This document shows positions 36,475 to 49,700 of a stretch of 64,000 bases of DNA, piece after piece. Every line of letters begins with the position of its first letter. Position 1 is the first letter of the stretch. Both the position numbers and the translations under genes were made by a program. A model generated the notes under the pieces. It worked only from the letters and a program-made list of their open reading frames with translations, ran no database searches and was not told the DNA's origin. Location of the stretch: NCBI GenBank assembly GCA_029465975.1, contig CM055754.1:3026555-3090554 (forward strand), in the 5' to 3' direction. The DNA is from Dallia pectoralis. Lineage: Eukaryota > Chordata > Actinopteri > Esociformes > Umbridae.

Positions 36475-39400
36475 ATGTTTTCAAACCTCGCCAAGCGGAG
36501 GGGGAAAATGTGGGAGTGGACCAACACTCTATGGTCTTTTAGAAACAGGTGACTTGTATCGCAATCAGTATAATATGGAAGCTTTGCAAAAATATAATGA
36601 CTTTATTTAATTTGAGATCTCGCCTGCGCTTTAATACAATTTCTAACACGTCTGACCTAGAAATCATGGGTCCTCCTGGGTGAAATGCCCCTTTAAAAAA
36701 AGAAGGAACTATATGGACGTTACCAGAAAAAAATACGACATCAAATAGAATAAATTATTGTATGAATTCAGAACTGAAAATCCCTCAAGTTGACTTGTCA
36801 GCTAAATAAGAGCTCACAACAGGGACATGGTGTGAAAATTTGAATTTCTATGAAGCAATTCCAATTCCCTTCGGAGACCTGGTCAAGTAACGCACAATAA
36901 AGGGAATGGGAGCCGAACAGGTTCGTCAGATCTACATCAGACGAGAATCTCTGCACCCTCATAGTAATTCTGTGTCGAATGTCCTCTGCAAGTTTGATTT
37001 GTACGCTGCAACAATCACCGCCTGCATGGTTTTACGTGCTTCCCAGGATATTTTTGATAAAGCCACATTTTTGGGTTGAGTGCATTGCGTAGACACGGGA
37101 TCACACGAGGGAAATCAATAACAAAAATTCACTTTGATTTATGTTCTCTACAACTGGAGTAGTGAGAGTGTGAGCGTCTGCTAGGCTAACGGGACAACAA
37201 AACTCAACCCTCCCATCCCTCTGCCACACAAGTGGCCGTTCTTTCCTTGACAATATTTCCTGTCATTCCGAAGGCCTCCGCGGTGACACGGTTACAACTA
37301 GGGTCTTTTGTCAATTGACCGGGGGTCACCGTGTCCTCACATGTTGCATCTCCTCATCCAATTCAAACAGGAAAGAATGCATAGGCACAAAACAATTACC
37401 TTCTGCAGTACTATATAGGACAGGCGTCTGGAGGCCAAGTGCAGCTCTGGTTCTGTCTGGGGATGCAACTCAACACCTCAGCCCGGGAAGAGCGCCTGTT
37501 TTCGAGGGACGAGAGCACTTTCCTCCGGGTCCCAGGGCATATCTAGACACGACAGGGTCTAATAAATCACAAGCCCGGATCCGAGACGAGAAAGAAGAGG
37601 AGCCAGACGGGCTTCATGCCACGACGCCTCACCTGCCTGCAGACAGACTATAAAACACGCCTGTTCTCTCTCCCCGAAACGACGATGTCAGATCCAGAGC
37701 GATCCCGTCCGGGCTCCCCGCGGAGCCGTGGAAGTGACGAATGCATCCGAATCGGAGCGAGCAATCAGGATGTACATTGGAATCTTGTACGAAAACAATA
37801 AGATGGATCAATTTTAGAGGGAGGGGGGGAGCTTGGATGAGGTGTGAGTGAGCGGGGGAAGGGGGGGAGATGGTGACAGCCGAGCATGTTCAATCTGTAC
37901 GGCGGCGTACGTTTTAGTCGGCTCTCGGGAAGGCTGTCAGACAATATGAATCATGTTGCTTTGTCTGCACATATTTCCGCCTTTTGGGAGTTGTCAGCCG
38001 AGACGGCATGTGCACATGACGGACTGGGGGAGAGGAATGAAATGAAGCTCGTCACTTTGTCTAAGAATGAGAGGTGGTAAGCGTGCGCCGAATAAAAAAA
38101 CATCAAATGGTAGTGAAGTATTAAAAAGGATACAAAATGAATTCCATATTCGGAAAGTCCCGGAGGGATAGTTAAAGAATCAGGACGCTTGCGTTTTCAC
38201 CTCGACTGCAATCGAAGATCCTTGGGTCGCATGCCCTTGTACGTGGAGTTTTGCACAACGCAGCGTAATATCCATGATGCTGTAGTGATCTAGACAGCAG
38301 TGCAGTGGTGGGTCGATCTGCCCGCTGTATCCATTTCCTTCCATTGTGCCAAAGCTTGCGTTTGCACTCCCGTCATGACGAACGTCTGGGCTTTCCATTC
38401 ACGTCAGGTGTGTAGTGTGCCAGACAGACGTGCGTCTCTGCCTCTGGCTCGGGCTAATGGTGGTCTCAGGAACAGTGTTAATGTGAACGGAGCGTAATAG
38501 ATGGGATGACTAATGTTACCCAGCATCTGTCTGTTGACTAGCAGGACGTGTTGACGCTGATCAGCAGAATCACCTAGAATGTTAATGAATCTTCCACCGC
38601 CCGGCTCACACAGCCAATTCACTGCGTATAGAAATAGACGCTGGGTAGTGGACTGGAATCGAAATGTTGTTGGAAGCAGAAATGTTCTAATTGTTTCGAA
38701 ACTCCGGACAACTCTCTTCGAGCTGAGTAGGGCGGCTTTGTTAATCTGCTGAATTAGTTGGACGCGCTAGCGACCTTAATCGGTGTTCCGATGAGCGGAG
38801 TGCATCTTGGATACGTTTTTTGGAATAAGCGCCTGAGAGGCGGTACGCAGGTTGACGCGAAAGGTCACGTCTTACCATGGCAACGGTTTGTCGGGACAAT
38901 TCCTAAAACAATATTCAAAATACCAGACAGGATGGCTTGGAATATCTTAGAATATCCTCAGAGAAATGGGGACAACATTAAGGCGCTGGCCTGATTGTGT
39001 CAGAAACGATGATTTTAGGAGACTTGACGTGCTCTGGTCTGGAGGCCTTGTCCCCAATATTGGCCGGACGATTGACTCCCAATTGCGGATGAAGTGCCTG
39101 ACCTCTCAAACTGCAGCGCTGTCGTTGTTGCCATCGAGGAGAAACGCATGTTGCCCGAGAGCACGAACCCGTCTCTGGACAAGCTTGGGAATTTCTCTCG
39201 ACCACTTTCACATGAGAATTACCGGCATTTATGAGGGCTCAGATTGGACAGCATCTGCTGTTCGTCCCTGTGATTACTTGTTTCCCATTGTACTCGCTCC
39301 AGAGCGGGCAAACAGACCAGAAAGACTGTGTCCCGTCGTGTCCCATCATTGTGAAATGTCATTATGTCCATGAAAAGACCGATAAGGGCAGATTGGCCTC

Positions 39401-42208
39401 ACCTCAACAACTGAACGAGGCCTCGCGGTTCCCGTCCGGACTTCAGCCCTGCTGTCAATATCTTCCCACTGGCCGGTTTAACCATCAGTTGTCGCGAGGA
39501 GTGTGATTTGAGCTAGTGAAAAAAGACGGCCTTCTTCTCCACGCTTGAACGGCCAGCTTGGCGAAGAAGCAACGAGCTTGCTGTATTTTTCTAATGAAAA
39601 TTAGGCGCACTTTCAGGAGGCAACAGCTCAAGATCTTACATGCTTGATTTGTGCCCTCTGACGACTGCTCTTTCTATTTCTCGCCTTCGGTGTTCGAAAC
39701 GTGCAGTTTTGGGTGAACCTTTAATTTCAGTTGGCTTATTAGTATAACTAACACAATAATTGCCCGATTATTGAGTAGAATCAAGTTGAAAAAAAGGGGA
39801 AATGTTTTACTATTCAAATCATAATTTCAGCAAGGAATGTGTACGTTCCTAATTACTTACATATGTACCTATCGCTGTAATTACACATTCCTTTAGATAA
39901 CAAATATTTTGTAATCCCACATCAGACATCTGACCCTGTCATGCACCATCTATGGTGATAAGGTAATTGGAGTGTGATCAAGGGAGAAGAACACCTTTTT
40001 AAATTATTCCATTCTTTTGTTGTGCAATTTACTTTGTTAGTTTGCCGTTTTGGGCCAACACGATGTTTAGCTAGGGACTTCCTAGAAAACAGAGATTCTC
40101 AGCTACGCTTTTCAGGAGAATTCCTGGCTAGCATTCTGGGAGCAATGGTCAGTAAATCTTGCTGCATAGTTGTTTCGGATTTGATATTGTCGTCTTGGAA
40201 TGTTGTGAAATATTTCCCTCACATCTCTGTTCAACCAGTTGGGTAGTGATTCCGACCTCCTGGGAACCACTACAGACGCAGTCAAGTCGTATTGATGTCA
40301 TAGGTCGGCACCTGTAATCTGCACACACCCTGAGATTCAATCATTTGTCCATTAAAGGCTTCTTTCATTTCAATCTGCGGTTTGTTAAGCAATTCATCGT
40401 AGTCCCTCGCTGTCATTAGATTAGCCTTTGCTCCTGTGTCAACCTACATATTTAGCACTGATCCATTCAACGGAATGGGAATCATTTGTCCGCCTGCACC
40501 GTTTGGTTCTGACCCAGATTTCTTTCTTTATTTCGACCTCATTTTCCGCGGCTCGAATGAACGCGGTACGATCATCGTTTTCTGACAGGGTAATCTGCTT
40601 CCATCATGTTAATATTTTTTTTCTTTCTGCTGTCTACATTAAAAACAAGTTGTCCCAAAGTGATTTGGTGACCGGCACAATTTTCTCTCCTAATGTTCAG
40701 CACTGTCATATCCAGCACGGTCATATCCTGAGCTTTCAACCCCAATGACTAGAGTCTGTGATGTAGAGATCTTGGTTGTTGTAAAGTGGTTGTCTGCTGA
40801 CCCCAAGCCAACCTTTTGCATCACAAACTGCTTTTGGGGCAACCTTGTTCGTGTGCAGTCTTCTATGCTAACTTGCACTGCAAATTCTAATGTTTAAAGA
40901 CCCTACTGACATTTGTATCATTGTTCTGTTTTCAGGTCAACAACTATCGGAAATGACATTATGGGAATATTTATTTACTCAGAGAATCACATTGTCTCCA
41001 CCGGCTTGTCGTTTTCCAAAGATCCAAGATCTAATTCTGATGCCCGCGTGCCCAATGTAGACCTGGTGGAGAGGCGTGACCATGGGCGTGACCCAGACAC
41101 GGCAGAGTGCAATACAATGTGCCAGATTCCCACTGTAACCATCGTCATTTGTTACACCTGTGCCACGGTAAACTTTACGTCGGTTTGGACCAGATGCGCT
41201 GCACATTGATGAGCCTTGGCCGCCCGGCACCCTGTTGCCGGTTTTTGGTTTGTCTCTCCTTGTACCCCCGTTCGCCAGGTACACACCCCTGCTGACCAGC
41301 AGCGCCCCTCCACAACCTTGCCGATTTAAAACTGAGCCAAACACATCGCAGTTGTTACGGAATTCAATTTATTCTTGTGACCAGTTAACTAGCTCCACTT
41401 TCATTGGTTTTCAAAGTTATACACTCTACGTTTCTTTTTATTTGAAAGCGGCATGCCGGTAAAAATAAAATATATTCCAAGTTGTCATGGTAACCCTGTG
41501 ACCAGTTCACAGGGGCGCTAATGCTCTTTGCTTGTTGTGAGCCGGGTACGACGCAACCTTTGGATAAAGAGCGAGCACCTGGCGAAACTGCGGCCAGATA
41601 ATTATACCACGGCTTGGCATTTTAATCATGCCATATAGGGCCGCGTCTCAGCTGTCAGTCAAATGTTCAGAGAGTGTCACTTCAGACACAACTGGTGTAT
41701 GCAACGGGAATCCTGGAAACAACGTGTTCATATATTCCGACATTCCCAACAGCTAGCTAGCTCGTCAGTTAGTCAAGTTATCCGTGGTGCTGTTCGGACT
41801 TCACGTTGTTATAGCCCATTCCGTCTGAGGTAAATATTTTTCACAGGACAAGCAACTTTTGGTACATGTCTCTTACCTGTGTAGCTCACTTGTTGAGGGG
41901 AGATATGGCCGAGTCGATGTTAGCCAGTGTTCATATCAGCCTGTGTATTTCTCCGTCTCTGGAGTTGTTTGTCACACTGCTCGTTGAGGTCACATGGGTC
42001 AACACGCGAGGTCATGCTCAGGCACCTGAAAACCTCAAGTAGGATCAACAAACTCTTAACAAAAGGAAAAGAGAAGGAATATGAAGAAGCACAGTGAGAG
42101 ACAAACACAGAGACGGACAATAAATCACTTGTGTAAGTCCATTTTCAAACATTGTGCAGTGCGAAAAATCTGTGACTATTTCAATCCAGTGCGAACGGAT
42201 CTTAAACT
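36475..42208. other. non-coding DNA, no gene seen
   Basis: This is the longest stretch without a clear mobile element or tandem array. It is CpG-containing and of moderate GC at 37.3-39.5 kb. Frames at 38966-39373 (135 codons), 40428-40748 (106) and 40979-41344 (minus, 121) show no recognisable domain. I see no splice-bounded exon that I would defend. Confidence 0.4.
37480..37800 (+). promoter_or_regulatory. CpG-rich block with TATA-like box
   Basis: About 27 CpG dinucleotides lie in 320 bp by hand count. TATAAAA at 37649-37655 is followed by a pyrimidine-rich CTGTTCTCTCTCCCC stretch and an ATG at 37685 that opens a 38-codon frame. The spacing resembles a core promoter. However, the short frame has no recognised homologue and no downstream exon was identified. 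Confidence 0.2.
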
Positions 42209-42280
42209 GTGCCATATTTTCTAGTGCACTGCTTTGGGCCAGAGCCCATACGGGTATACTGTGCCATTTTGGACACAGCT
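42209..42280. repeat. dispersed AGTGCACT-core element
   Basis: GTGCCATATTTTCTAGTGCA continues into a GGGCCAGAGCCCAT centre and a TGTGCCATTTTGGACACAG right end. Both arms of the family are visible. Confidence 0.65.
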
Positions 42281-42889
42281 GGTTCCGGCAATCTCATTCC
42301 CATTAGTTTGTCAGCGAGACCGTAGATTTAATAAACACTCATTGGGTGTCATTCGCAAAAGCGGTCTAGTGGTCCCGGGTCCTGCCAATGAGAACACTCC
42401 AACACCTCGGATCCTCCATTTAAACCCTGTTCGCGTTAGAGGGGTGATGGGAAGGGTTGATTGCCCTCTCTGCTTTGCAGTCACGCAGATCTCTTCAGCA
42501 CCGGAGACATTATATTTCACTGTGTTCATTCTGAGAAGTCCCTAATGCAATAATGATTGATATGGATACACACACACACACACACATTATAATTGGATAA
42601 ACAGTGCTATTATCGCTCTCTTTGCCATGAAAAGAATAAGTTGACGTATATTTAGTGTTTTAATATCTTGCGTTTATACATTAAAGAAAAAATTGTCAAT
42701 CATGATTTGGGCTTTTTTAGTACTTGGATAAGAACCACCATGGGTTGTGAAACTCAGCATATCATATTTTAAATTGTATTTTTTGCCAGTTTAATTGAAC
42801 GGATGAAAAGGACAATGACTGTGTGATAAAAGTGGACTCTGTCAGATTTAAATTGAGGATTTGGCATTTCTTGATGCTAAGCTACGTTG
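42281..42889. other. non-coding DNA with short (CA)n
   Basis: A short CA run lies at about 42569-42586. The rest is AT-rich with no recognisable feature. Confidence 0.5.
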
Positions 42890-43016
42890 CAAAGCATTGA
42901 TAAACTATGCCTGTGGCTGGTGTCTGACGACAGGTGGACAAAGTGTCAATATCTGTCATAGTTGCCATTCCAATGCAGAAAACTATGAATAAATGGCCCA
43001 AAATTAAAGGCATCTC
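42890..43016 (-). other. copy B of a 127-bp inverted duplicated element
   Basis: Read on the minus strand this block aligns end to end with 30408-30533 at about 92% identity. The flanks (TGCAACGTAGC on one side, TATA and AT-rich DNA on the other) do not match copy A. There is no target-site duplication or terminal repeat that I can see. Confidence 0.9.
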
Positions 43017-44056
43017 TATAGTGGGAGGCAAAACCATTTAAGAAAGACAAATATCTGCAAATGTATTATTTTTTCCAAATTGCTTGAGGCTTGGCAGAAG
43101 GTGTGTCACATTCCACATTTTCACATCTCACAATCACATCTCACCGCACTATGGTGGTTAGATTGCGATGACAGTGATTGGTAGGTGAATATATTTGCCC
43201 GGGCATTTTCATAAGAGCTTTGGGGAATGATTGATTATTAAAAAGTCTCCTACAATTTTGAATATTCTGGGTGGATGTTTGTGTGGTGTAATCAGTCATC
43301 CACCCACTATCCGCGGCAGGTTTTCTAAACATCATCCTATTAGACAGACTGGATGCTGCTGGCTAGATAACTGACTAACTTTTCACGAGACAACCCATCG
43401 CCATGTCATCCTGAAGGATACATTTTTGTAGGTTCTCTTGGTGGTATTGAACCTGTCAAGAGTGCTGGAAAGTTGTGGACACGTGCGCAGAGCTTTTCTG
43501 AAGCGTCGTTGTTTTATATTCAACTTAGCTCACGAAAATTTTCGAATAATCAATTGGCATCACTCACAACACAAAATAGCAAACGGTGATCCACACATGC
43601 CCAGTGAAAGGAAGGAAACCAAAATAGACTAACTAATGTACACAAAATGAGTAGCAGGTAAAACTGAGGTATAAATACGATTTATCTCTCCGTGTTTATT
43701 GGATAAGACTGGGCAATGACGTATGAAGGCGGGTTCTGGCCCCTTACCTAAAACAATTACACCGGCAGCGGCACGTGTACAATGGGAAAATTACGTGTCG
43801 ACAACAAACTCTATGAGTCTACACACCTTCCAGGAGACTGGCAAAGTGCTGCTCACAGATGTGTTAAGCCTTACCACGCACGCCTGTGGCTCGACTAGAG
43901 TTCCGTCGTCATAGAGTGCTAACACAAAATAGCATTTACATATTATGCAAACGTCATATCAACGAAGCCCCGTTGTCGTCGCGTGAACAAGTCCTTATTG
44001 GCCGTCTCCGTCTCCCTCGGCGCGAGCGTTACCTGTTGTTGCTCGGATAAGCACGA
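43017..44056. other. non-coding DNA, no gene seen
   Basis: No supported feature. Short open frames only. Confidence 0.45.
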
Positions 44057-44082
44057 GTGTTGTTGTTGTTGTTGTTGTTGTT
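44057..44082. repeat. (GTT)n trinucleotide repeat
   Basis: About eight to nine uninterrupted GTT units. Confidence 0.95.
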
Positions 44083-44091
44083 ATATACAGT

Positions 44092-44157
44092 GTGTCCCAA
44101 TAGGGTGTTGGTCAAAGTAGTGCACTACATCGGGAACAGTCTGGCGTTTGGGATGCA
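44092..44157. repeat. dispersed AGTGCACT-core element
   Basis: GTGTCCCAATAGGGTGTTGG is followed by GTCAAAGTAGTGCACTACAT and ends in GGCGTTTGGGATGC. This is the clearest core in the window (GTAGTGCACTAC palindrome). Confidence 0.7.
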
Positions 44158-45889
44158 GGCATTGAACACGGTAGACGCGTCGGGCAACAATGAAAGCACG
44201 TCTCTTTGAAGCCGCCGACACTTCCTTCCTGCGCTGAGGAGAAGAAGAACAAGGCCGTCTCTCATCCCTTCCTCAACAGAATTTATAACCACCATGTCTT
44301 CCTCGCTCTCGATTCTCTCACTTTGTCAATATTTTATTCTTCCCTTTGCTTTTCCTCTATTCTTCTTCACTTCAGACCCTGACTTACACCAGGGGGTCCT
44401 TAACAAAGAAAAGCAATCTGGAGCGAGGGAAGGGGACGGTGGCAGTGCAGAGAGAGAGGCTTATCTCTACGGAGACTGTGGAAGACTAAAACGAATTGGC
44501 AAGTCTGATAATATCCTTGTATTTGACTATAAATGGGGAATACTACAAAACATATGTGTAAAAGAAATGCAAATATCTCCCAGGGATAGACAGGATAATA
44601 TGAATAATAAGTTAGAACACAAGATCTCAATGGTCTCAAGTGTTTAGGGTTTTTATAGATGCTTTTGCGCTAGGTACTTGGGTTAGATCGGAAGGCTGAC
44701 AATTTGAATTCTACTTTGAGAGAAAATCAATGATTTCCAAGACAGCAAAATTGAACTGCAGGTTATCTACAAAATTTTGAAATTTTAGGCAAACCACCGA
44801 GTGAAAAATACATTTCAACAATAAGATTGCCACTTTGAAATGCTAGCGTTGAAACTGTCTCGTAATGTATTCCTCTTGAGATGTTTACTCCTTGGCTTCC
44901 ATTTATAGTTTGTCTCAGGTAGTAATAAAGTTTCACTAAGATAAAGATAAAAACGCTCATTTACAATGTACGTATTGGAGGAGTGGGAAATAAGCAAGAC
45001 AAAATGAAGTTACCTCAATTCTAGAAGTGTGTGTAGGAGTGTGTGTGTGTGTGCGAGCATGTGTTTGTTCACGTGTGCGTCGGCACTAGTGTCCATTTTA
45101 GTGTGTGTTTGGGGCGGAGGGTGCTGGTGGTGGCGGGGGGTCCCGTCAGTGTCACCGTGTTGTGACAGAATAAGAGGTGTGGAAAGGGCTGTGCAATCAG
45201 CAGGCCAACCGCCCGAGCCACTTCCTTCCTCTTGGGCTCTTTCTGTCACAGTCCAGAAATTACCCAGCGATGCCCGGCCTGAGAGGTCTCTGCTTTGACT
45301 CGCGCGGCATTACCCACAGCTCACAAACAAGTCACTCAGTGGCATGGCACTGCAAAAGAGACCAGACACTCTGGTTCCATTTGCCTTGTGTTATCTTGTC
45401 GCCGGACTTCCAGTGCGCCGCACCGGTTAACCGGAGGACGGAGTATCGTATTTCCGTTTAAGTCATATCGCGGACGGCCTAATCAAAAGGAACTTGCAGA
45501 TGGTGTGCGGTGTATTGACCGCAGATGAGGATTTACGGTTTCGTGCACACCCTTCCTGGTGCTCAGCTACAAACCGTTTTCAAATGCGTTCACAAGGTCT
45601 GTACGCAGGGCTTGAGCTGTTGTTGTATATAGTTATTCATATTTTTACTCAAGGATTTCCTGATGTCATCTGGAGGCACGGCATACCAGATTGTGAAGGA
45701 CAATGCAAATTGTCTCAGCACGGTTGCCTTATCATTTAGTACTCTAGCGACCCATTTGGGGGCGGTTCGGCATCTGTAGGTTGAATTGTTGATGTTGGCC
45801 TGAGATTGTCCTGTCCTCAGAGTGTGTGTACTCTGGACACAACTGTCTGGTTGAGAAAGCAGCGTGATAACTATGCTTGATGCAGTGTG

Positions 45890-46065
45890 TCTGTGTTGTG
45901 CTGAAGTGTTCCACAGAGCCAGTTGGCTCCCCAGCAGAGTAAATGGAGCACATTTTAATAGAGCAACGTTGTGTCAACCGAAGCCTCTTTATATCGATTG
46001 TTGTGTAGTAAATTAGCTGGAATTTATTGAGATCTGTCAGTGGGCAAAGAACAGCTCCATTGTTC
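45890..46065. other. candidate conserved non-coding element
   Basis: Repeat-free block with AGCCAGTTGGCTCC, ACATTTTAATAGAGCAACG and AGTAAATTAGCTGGAATTTA. CNE-like by eye. Confidence 0.3.
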
Positions 46066-46319
46066 TTTTCCAGTGCTCCGGTCATTCCCTCTCCCTCTCT
46101 CCGGTTTTCTCTGGTTCTCTCCTCCTTGCATTGCGGCAGCAGTATTCGTTTTACATATTTGGAGAGCCGATGCCCGCACATCCCCAATTTCTCTCTGGCG
46201 ACATCCTTGCTACTTCCATTTCACACTTAATTACGATTTCATTTTTTATTCGCCTCCAGAATCGCCCTGAGCCCCAACCTCCCTCCAACCAATCACGAGA
46301 AATAAAAAAAGAACAGGTA

Positions 46320-46450
46320 GAATGGAATGTAATACGTTGTTTGAATGCTAATAGCTCTGTGCAGCGTAATCTCTGCAGATTAGTATCTTCAATATTATGC
46401 AGTTTTATGACAGCTTTATAAGCAATAAGAGCCACGATCCTAATTATTCA
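46320..46450. other. candidate conserved non-coding element
   Basis: The block contains TGCAGATTAGTATCTTCAAT, ATGCAGTTTTATGACAGC and CTAATTATTCAAAGAGG in a compact repeat-free context. CNE-like by eye. Confidence 0.3.
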
Positions 46451-46690
46451 AAGAGGCGTGCTTTAGCAATACCAGTCGTTAGAGGCTGAGAGGGGACCAA
46501 TCAGGAAACTCGATGTTCCTCCCCAAATTGGCCAGTGCTGCCTACGCTACCATTCCAAAGTTTGGGGTCTCTCAGAAATGTCCAGACAGGCAATTGTTTG
46601 TCAATTTAAATAACATCAATGGATCTGAAATACACCGCAGACATTGTTGATGTTGTAAATTTCTCTTGTAGCTTGAAACGGCTGATTTCT

Positions 46691-46793
46691 TATGGGTTAT
46701 CTACATAGGCCTACATAGGGCTACATAGACGTACATAGGCCTACATAAACGTGCATCGGCCTAGATAGGCCTACATAGTCGTACATAGTCCTA
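46691..46793. repeat. degenerate 10-bp repeat, CTACATAGGC type
   Basis: About ten imperfect copies of CTACATAGGC or GTACATAGTC lie head to tail. Many junctions form AGGCCT palindromes. Confidence 0.85.
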
Positions 46794-49700
46794 TTATCAG
46801 CAAACATCAGTCCCGTGTTTCAACGACACGTTATGTTTGTTTCATAAATGAGGTTCACAAAGCTCAGATGTGAAGTGTAACATCTTAAGAACATAATATA
46901 TATGTCAATTCAATGTTCTACGGATATCAAGAATAGTTGGACAGATGTTTTTGAATATTAAAAAAGGTTTATTTATTTATATTTGGAACAATTTTCTCAA
47001 AATTATGGTTAGATGCATGTGGTGTCAGATCAAGCTGATATACAGTGACGTGTTTTTATAGTCGTATTTGTTGCCTTGCCAATAATTGTGGAGGGCAAAG
47101 TAGATGTAGCAAGTGATAAAAAATAACAGGATTTCATTATACAATCAGGTCCAAATGATGTCCACATAACCGTGTTTTGCGTGTGCATGTAAGTGTGTCT
47201 GCATATCGTTTTTTATCAGGATGACATCAAGCATTAATATGAGAGAATTGCATAGTAAATTTCGATTACAATTGTGAGCTTGTGTCCCCAGCCCCATAGT
47301 ATGTTCTTTAATATCCATCCAATCGTTCTCTGGTAAAAATTATTCTACTTAGTCCTCATATATCCAGACATTAATATATCCCAATAAATGCTAAATTTTT
47401 TTAAAGGTTTACTCCTGACATAAAAAGGTGTCTATTTCATTATATTCTGAAGAGAAACTCAAATAACTTCCTTCAGTTTATTAAATTCTGTTGACTAGTG
47501 GGAAAAGGCTAAAAACATGTCTACACATAATTGCAAATTACTGTATTTATGGAATGTACAGAACTTATTTCTGAACAGGTACAGGAAATGGAAATAATTT
47601 AACTAATGGAGAAACACATCGAATCTTGGATAAAACGATTATTTTATGCCGACAATCCAAGCTCAGTTGAGCAGAAGGGTTTTGACATTCGATTTAGATC
47701 AGCCAACCAAAGTAGGATTACCCGTAAACCCCTTTGCCCGAATGTGGATCTACTGCATTTGGTCAGCCAAGCAAGCAAGAAAGTTTATTAATGAGGCACA
47801 ATCGTACATTAAAGCAATTCAATGTGCTTCACACTAGAAAATGTCATAAATAATAAAATACATGAATTTTGTATTCATAGCAACCTGTTTACTGGCATCA
47901 TGTACATTTCAAACATAACATCTCAGTATGTAACCATGTACAGATTTACATCCAGATTTACAACCTTTTCAGGTCTTCAGAACCTGACCGAGCAGCACTT
48001 CGATCTAATAGAACCAAAACTGTCATTTTATCCGAATCAGTATTCAGTCATACGTGACAATCTGCAATTGGTACAATCATCTTTTTGTGCCACTTAAATA
48101 ATATACAAACATTTCCACCAGCTCTATTCCCAAAGCCTTTCACAAAAGAACAAGTGGGGAACTGCATTGTTCAAATCCCAGAGTGCACCTTAAATAAGAG
48201 CTGGGTAAGGTTTGAGGCACCACATTGTTTCAGAGAGGGGAGACATTAGGAAAATAAGAAAGGTACAGGCTGATGTATAGGTCTGGCTTTTGGGGAGCAA
48301 GGTATCTCTCTGGGGTCTCATTCTAGGGCCACACTACACACTCAGGAAGACCCCATTGGGGCCACACGAGTGGTGCTTCAACAGAAATAAGGCACTAAGG
48401 GTTTAGCTCAAAGCCCTGAAATAGGGCAATTTCTATAATAAGTTTTTTATCAGTTGCAAACTGTCATGTCCCATTTTGCTGGTCTGCAAAGTGATGGGGA
48501 ATTTCTATTTGAAACCAGCAGAAGTTTGAATCATTTTTATTTCTAGAATGTTGTGACAAGACTAGACCTAATTTGCGACACCAGTAATTGAAGAGATACG
48601 AAGGGCTACCACAATGTGTGACAAGGTTACATTTGGGATTTGCAGGCGAACACCAGTTTTTTACTTTCAGAAATACCATGAGAAGAAAAAAACGTAACTA
48701 AACAATCAATCGTCAATGTCTCCCTCATCAATCACCAGAAAATTGGTGTGTTTTGTTTATTATTGTTCATTTTACTTTTACTCAGTGTGAACTGATCCTA
48801 AATGTTGAAAATGGACCTTGTAGAAAACACACAACAACACATCAACTGAACACTTGATATTTTAAACTGCTTAAAAATATGCCGTTCTGCAAGTTCAGAG
48901 AAATACAATCTAACGCTCAACAACCGAATCAGCTTACATCGGGATACGAACGCCATGACAGATTTGCAGTGTGGTACGTGCGTGAGATGTAAAAAATCTT
49001 TGAGTCCCTCTTGGGTGATTTACTGCCAAACAACAAGATCAATGTAAAGTCCCCATCACATACAGCAATCAATCATATATCTGAGACTAACCTTCAGTCA
49101 GTTTGAAGGAGAGGCTCACGTTTTTTTGTGTGCATTTCATTGTGTTCAAGTATTATCGTGTGTGCTGGCGTACGCCTCTGTGTCTGCATGCTGGATGTAT
49201 TCGTGTCCCGGTACCACAGTGGCAACGGGGGGAGAATTTGAATGTAGCGCGACATCCGTCCACAATACAGCTTAATTCAGTTTGGATTGAGATTCCCCGG
49301 GAGAGTGTTAGGTCTGCAGAATTGTCATCATTCTTTGGAGGGGTGTTTAAACGAGGATCAATGAGAATATCTTGATTTAGTTCTCGGAGAGCGTCTCCAC
49401 GCCTCCCCATCTCATCCACCCTCCATTAGCATTGAAGTGAATCTGCTCTGATAGCTTTTGAAGTTGTGAGGACTTGAGAAGGCCGTCATATTTTTTGTGT
49501 TCTGCACTTGCGTTCTGTTTAATGTCGCTAATTATCTGCTGCAGAGTGGCTTTCCAGGTTTTCTTACCTCGGACACAGTCCTACTGGGGTCATGTGTAGC
49601 AGCTTTAATATGGACTTGCTAGCAGTAGCCTTAACATGGCCGTCGTGTGGTCTTGTTATGCACCGTGAAATTAGTAATAATATGGACACCAATGCAGTTT

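Larger units (their letters stand above)
44158..46690. other. non-coding DNA, no gene supported
   Basis: A (TG)n-like tract lies at about 45027-45065. Frames at 44294-44647 (117 codons) and 45744-46187 (minus, 147 codons) have no recognisable domain. Confidence 0.4.
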
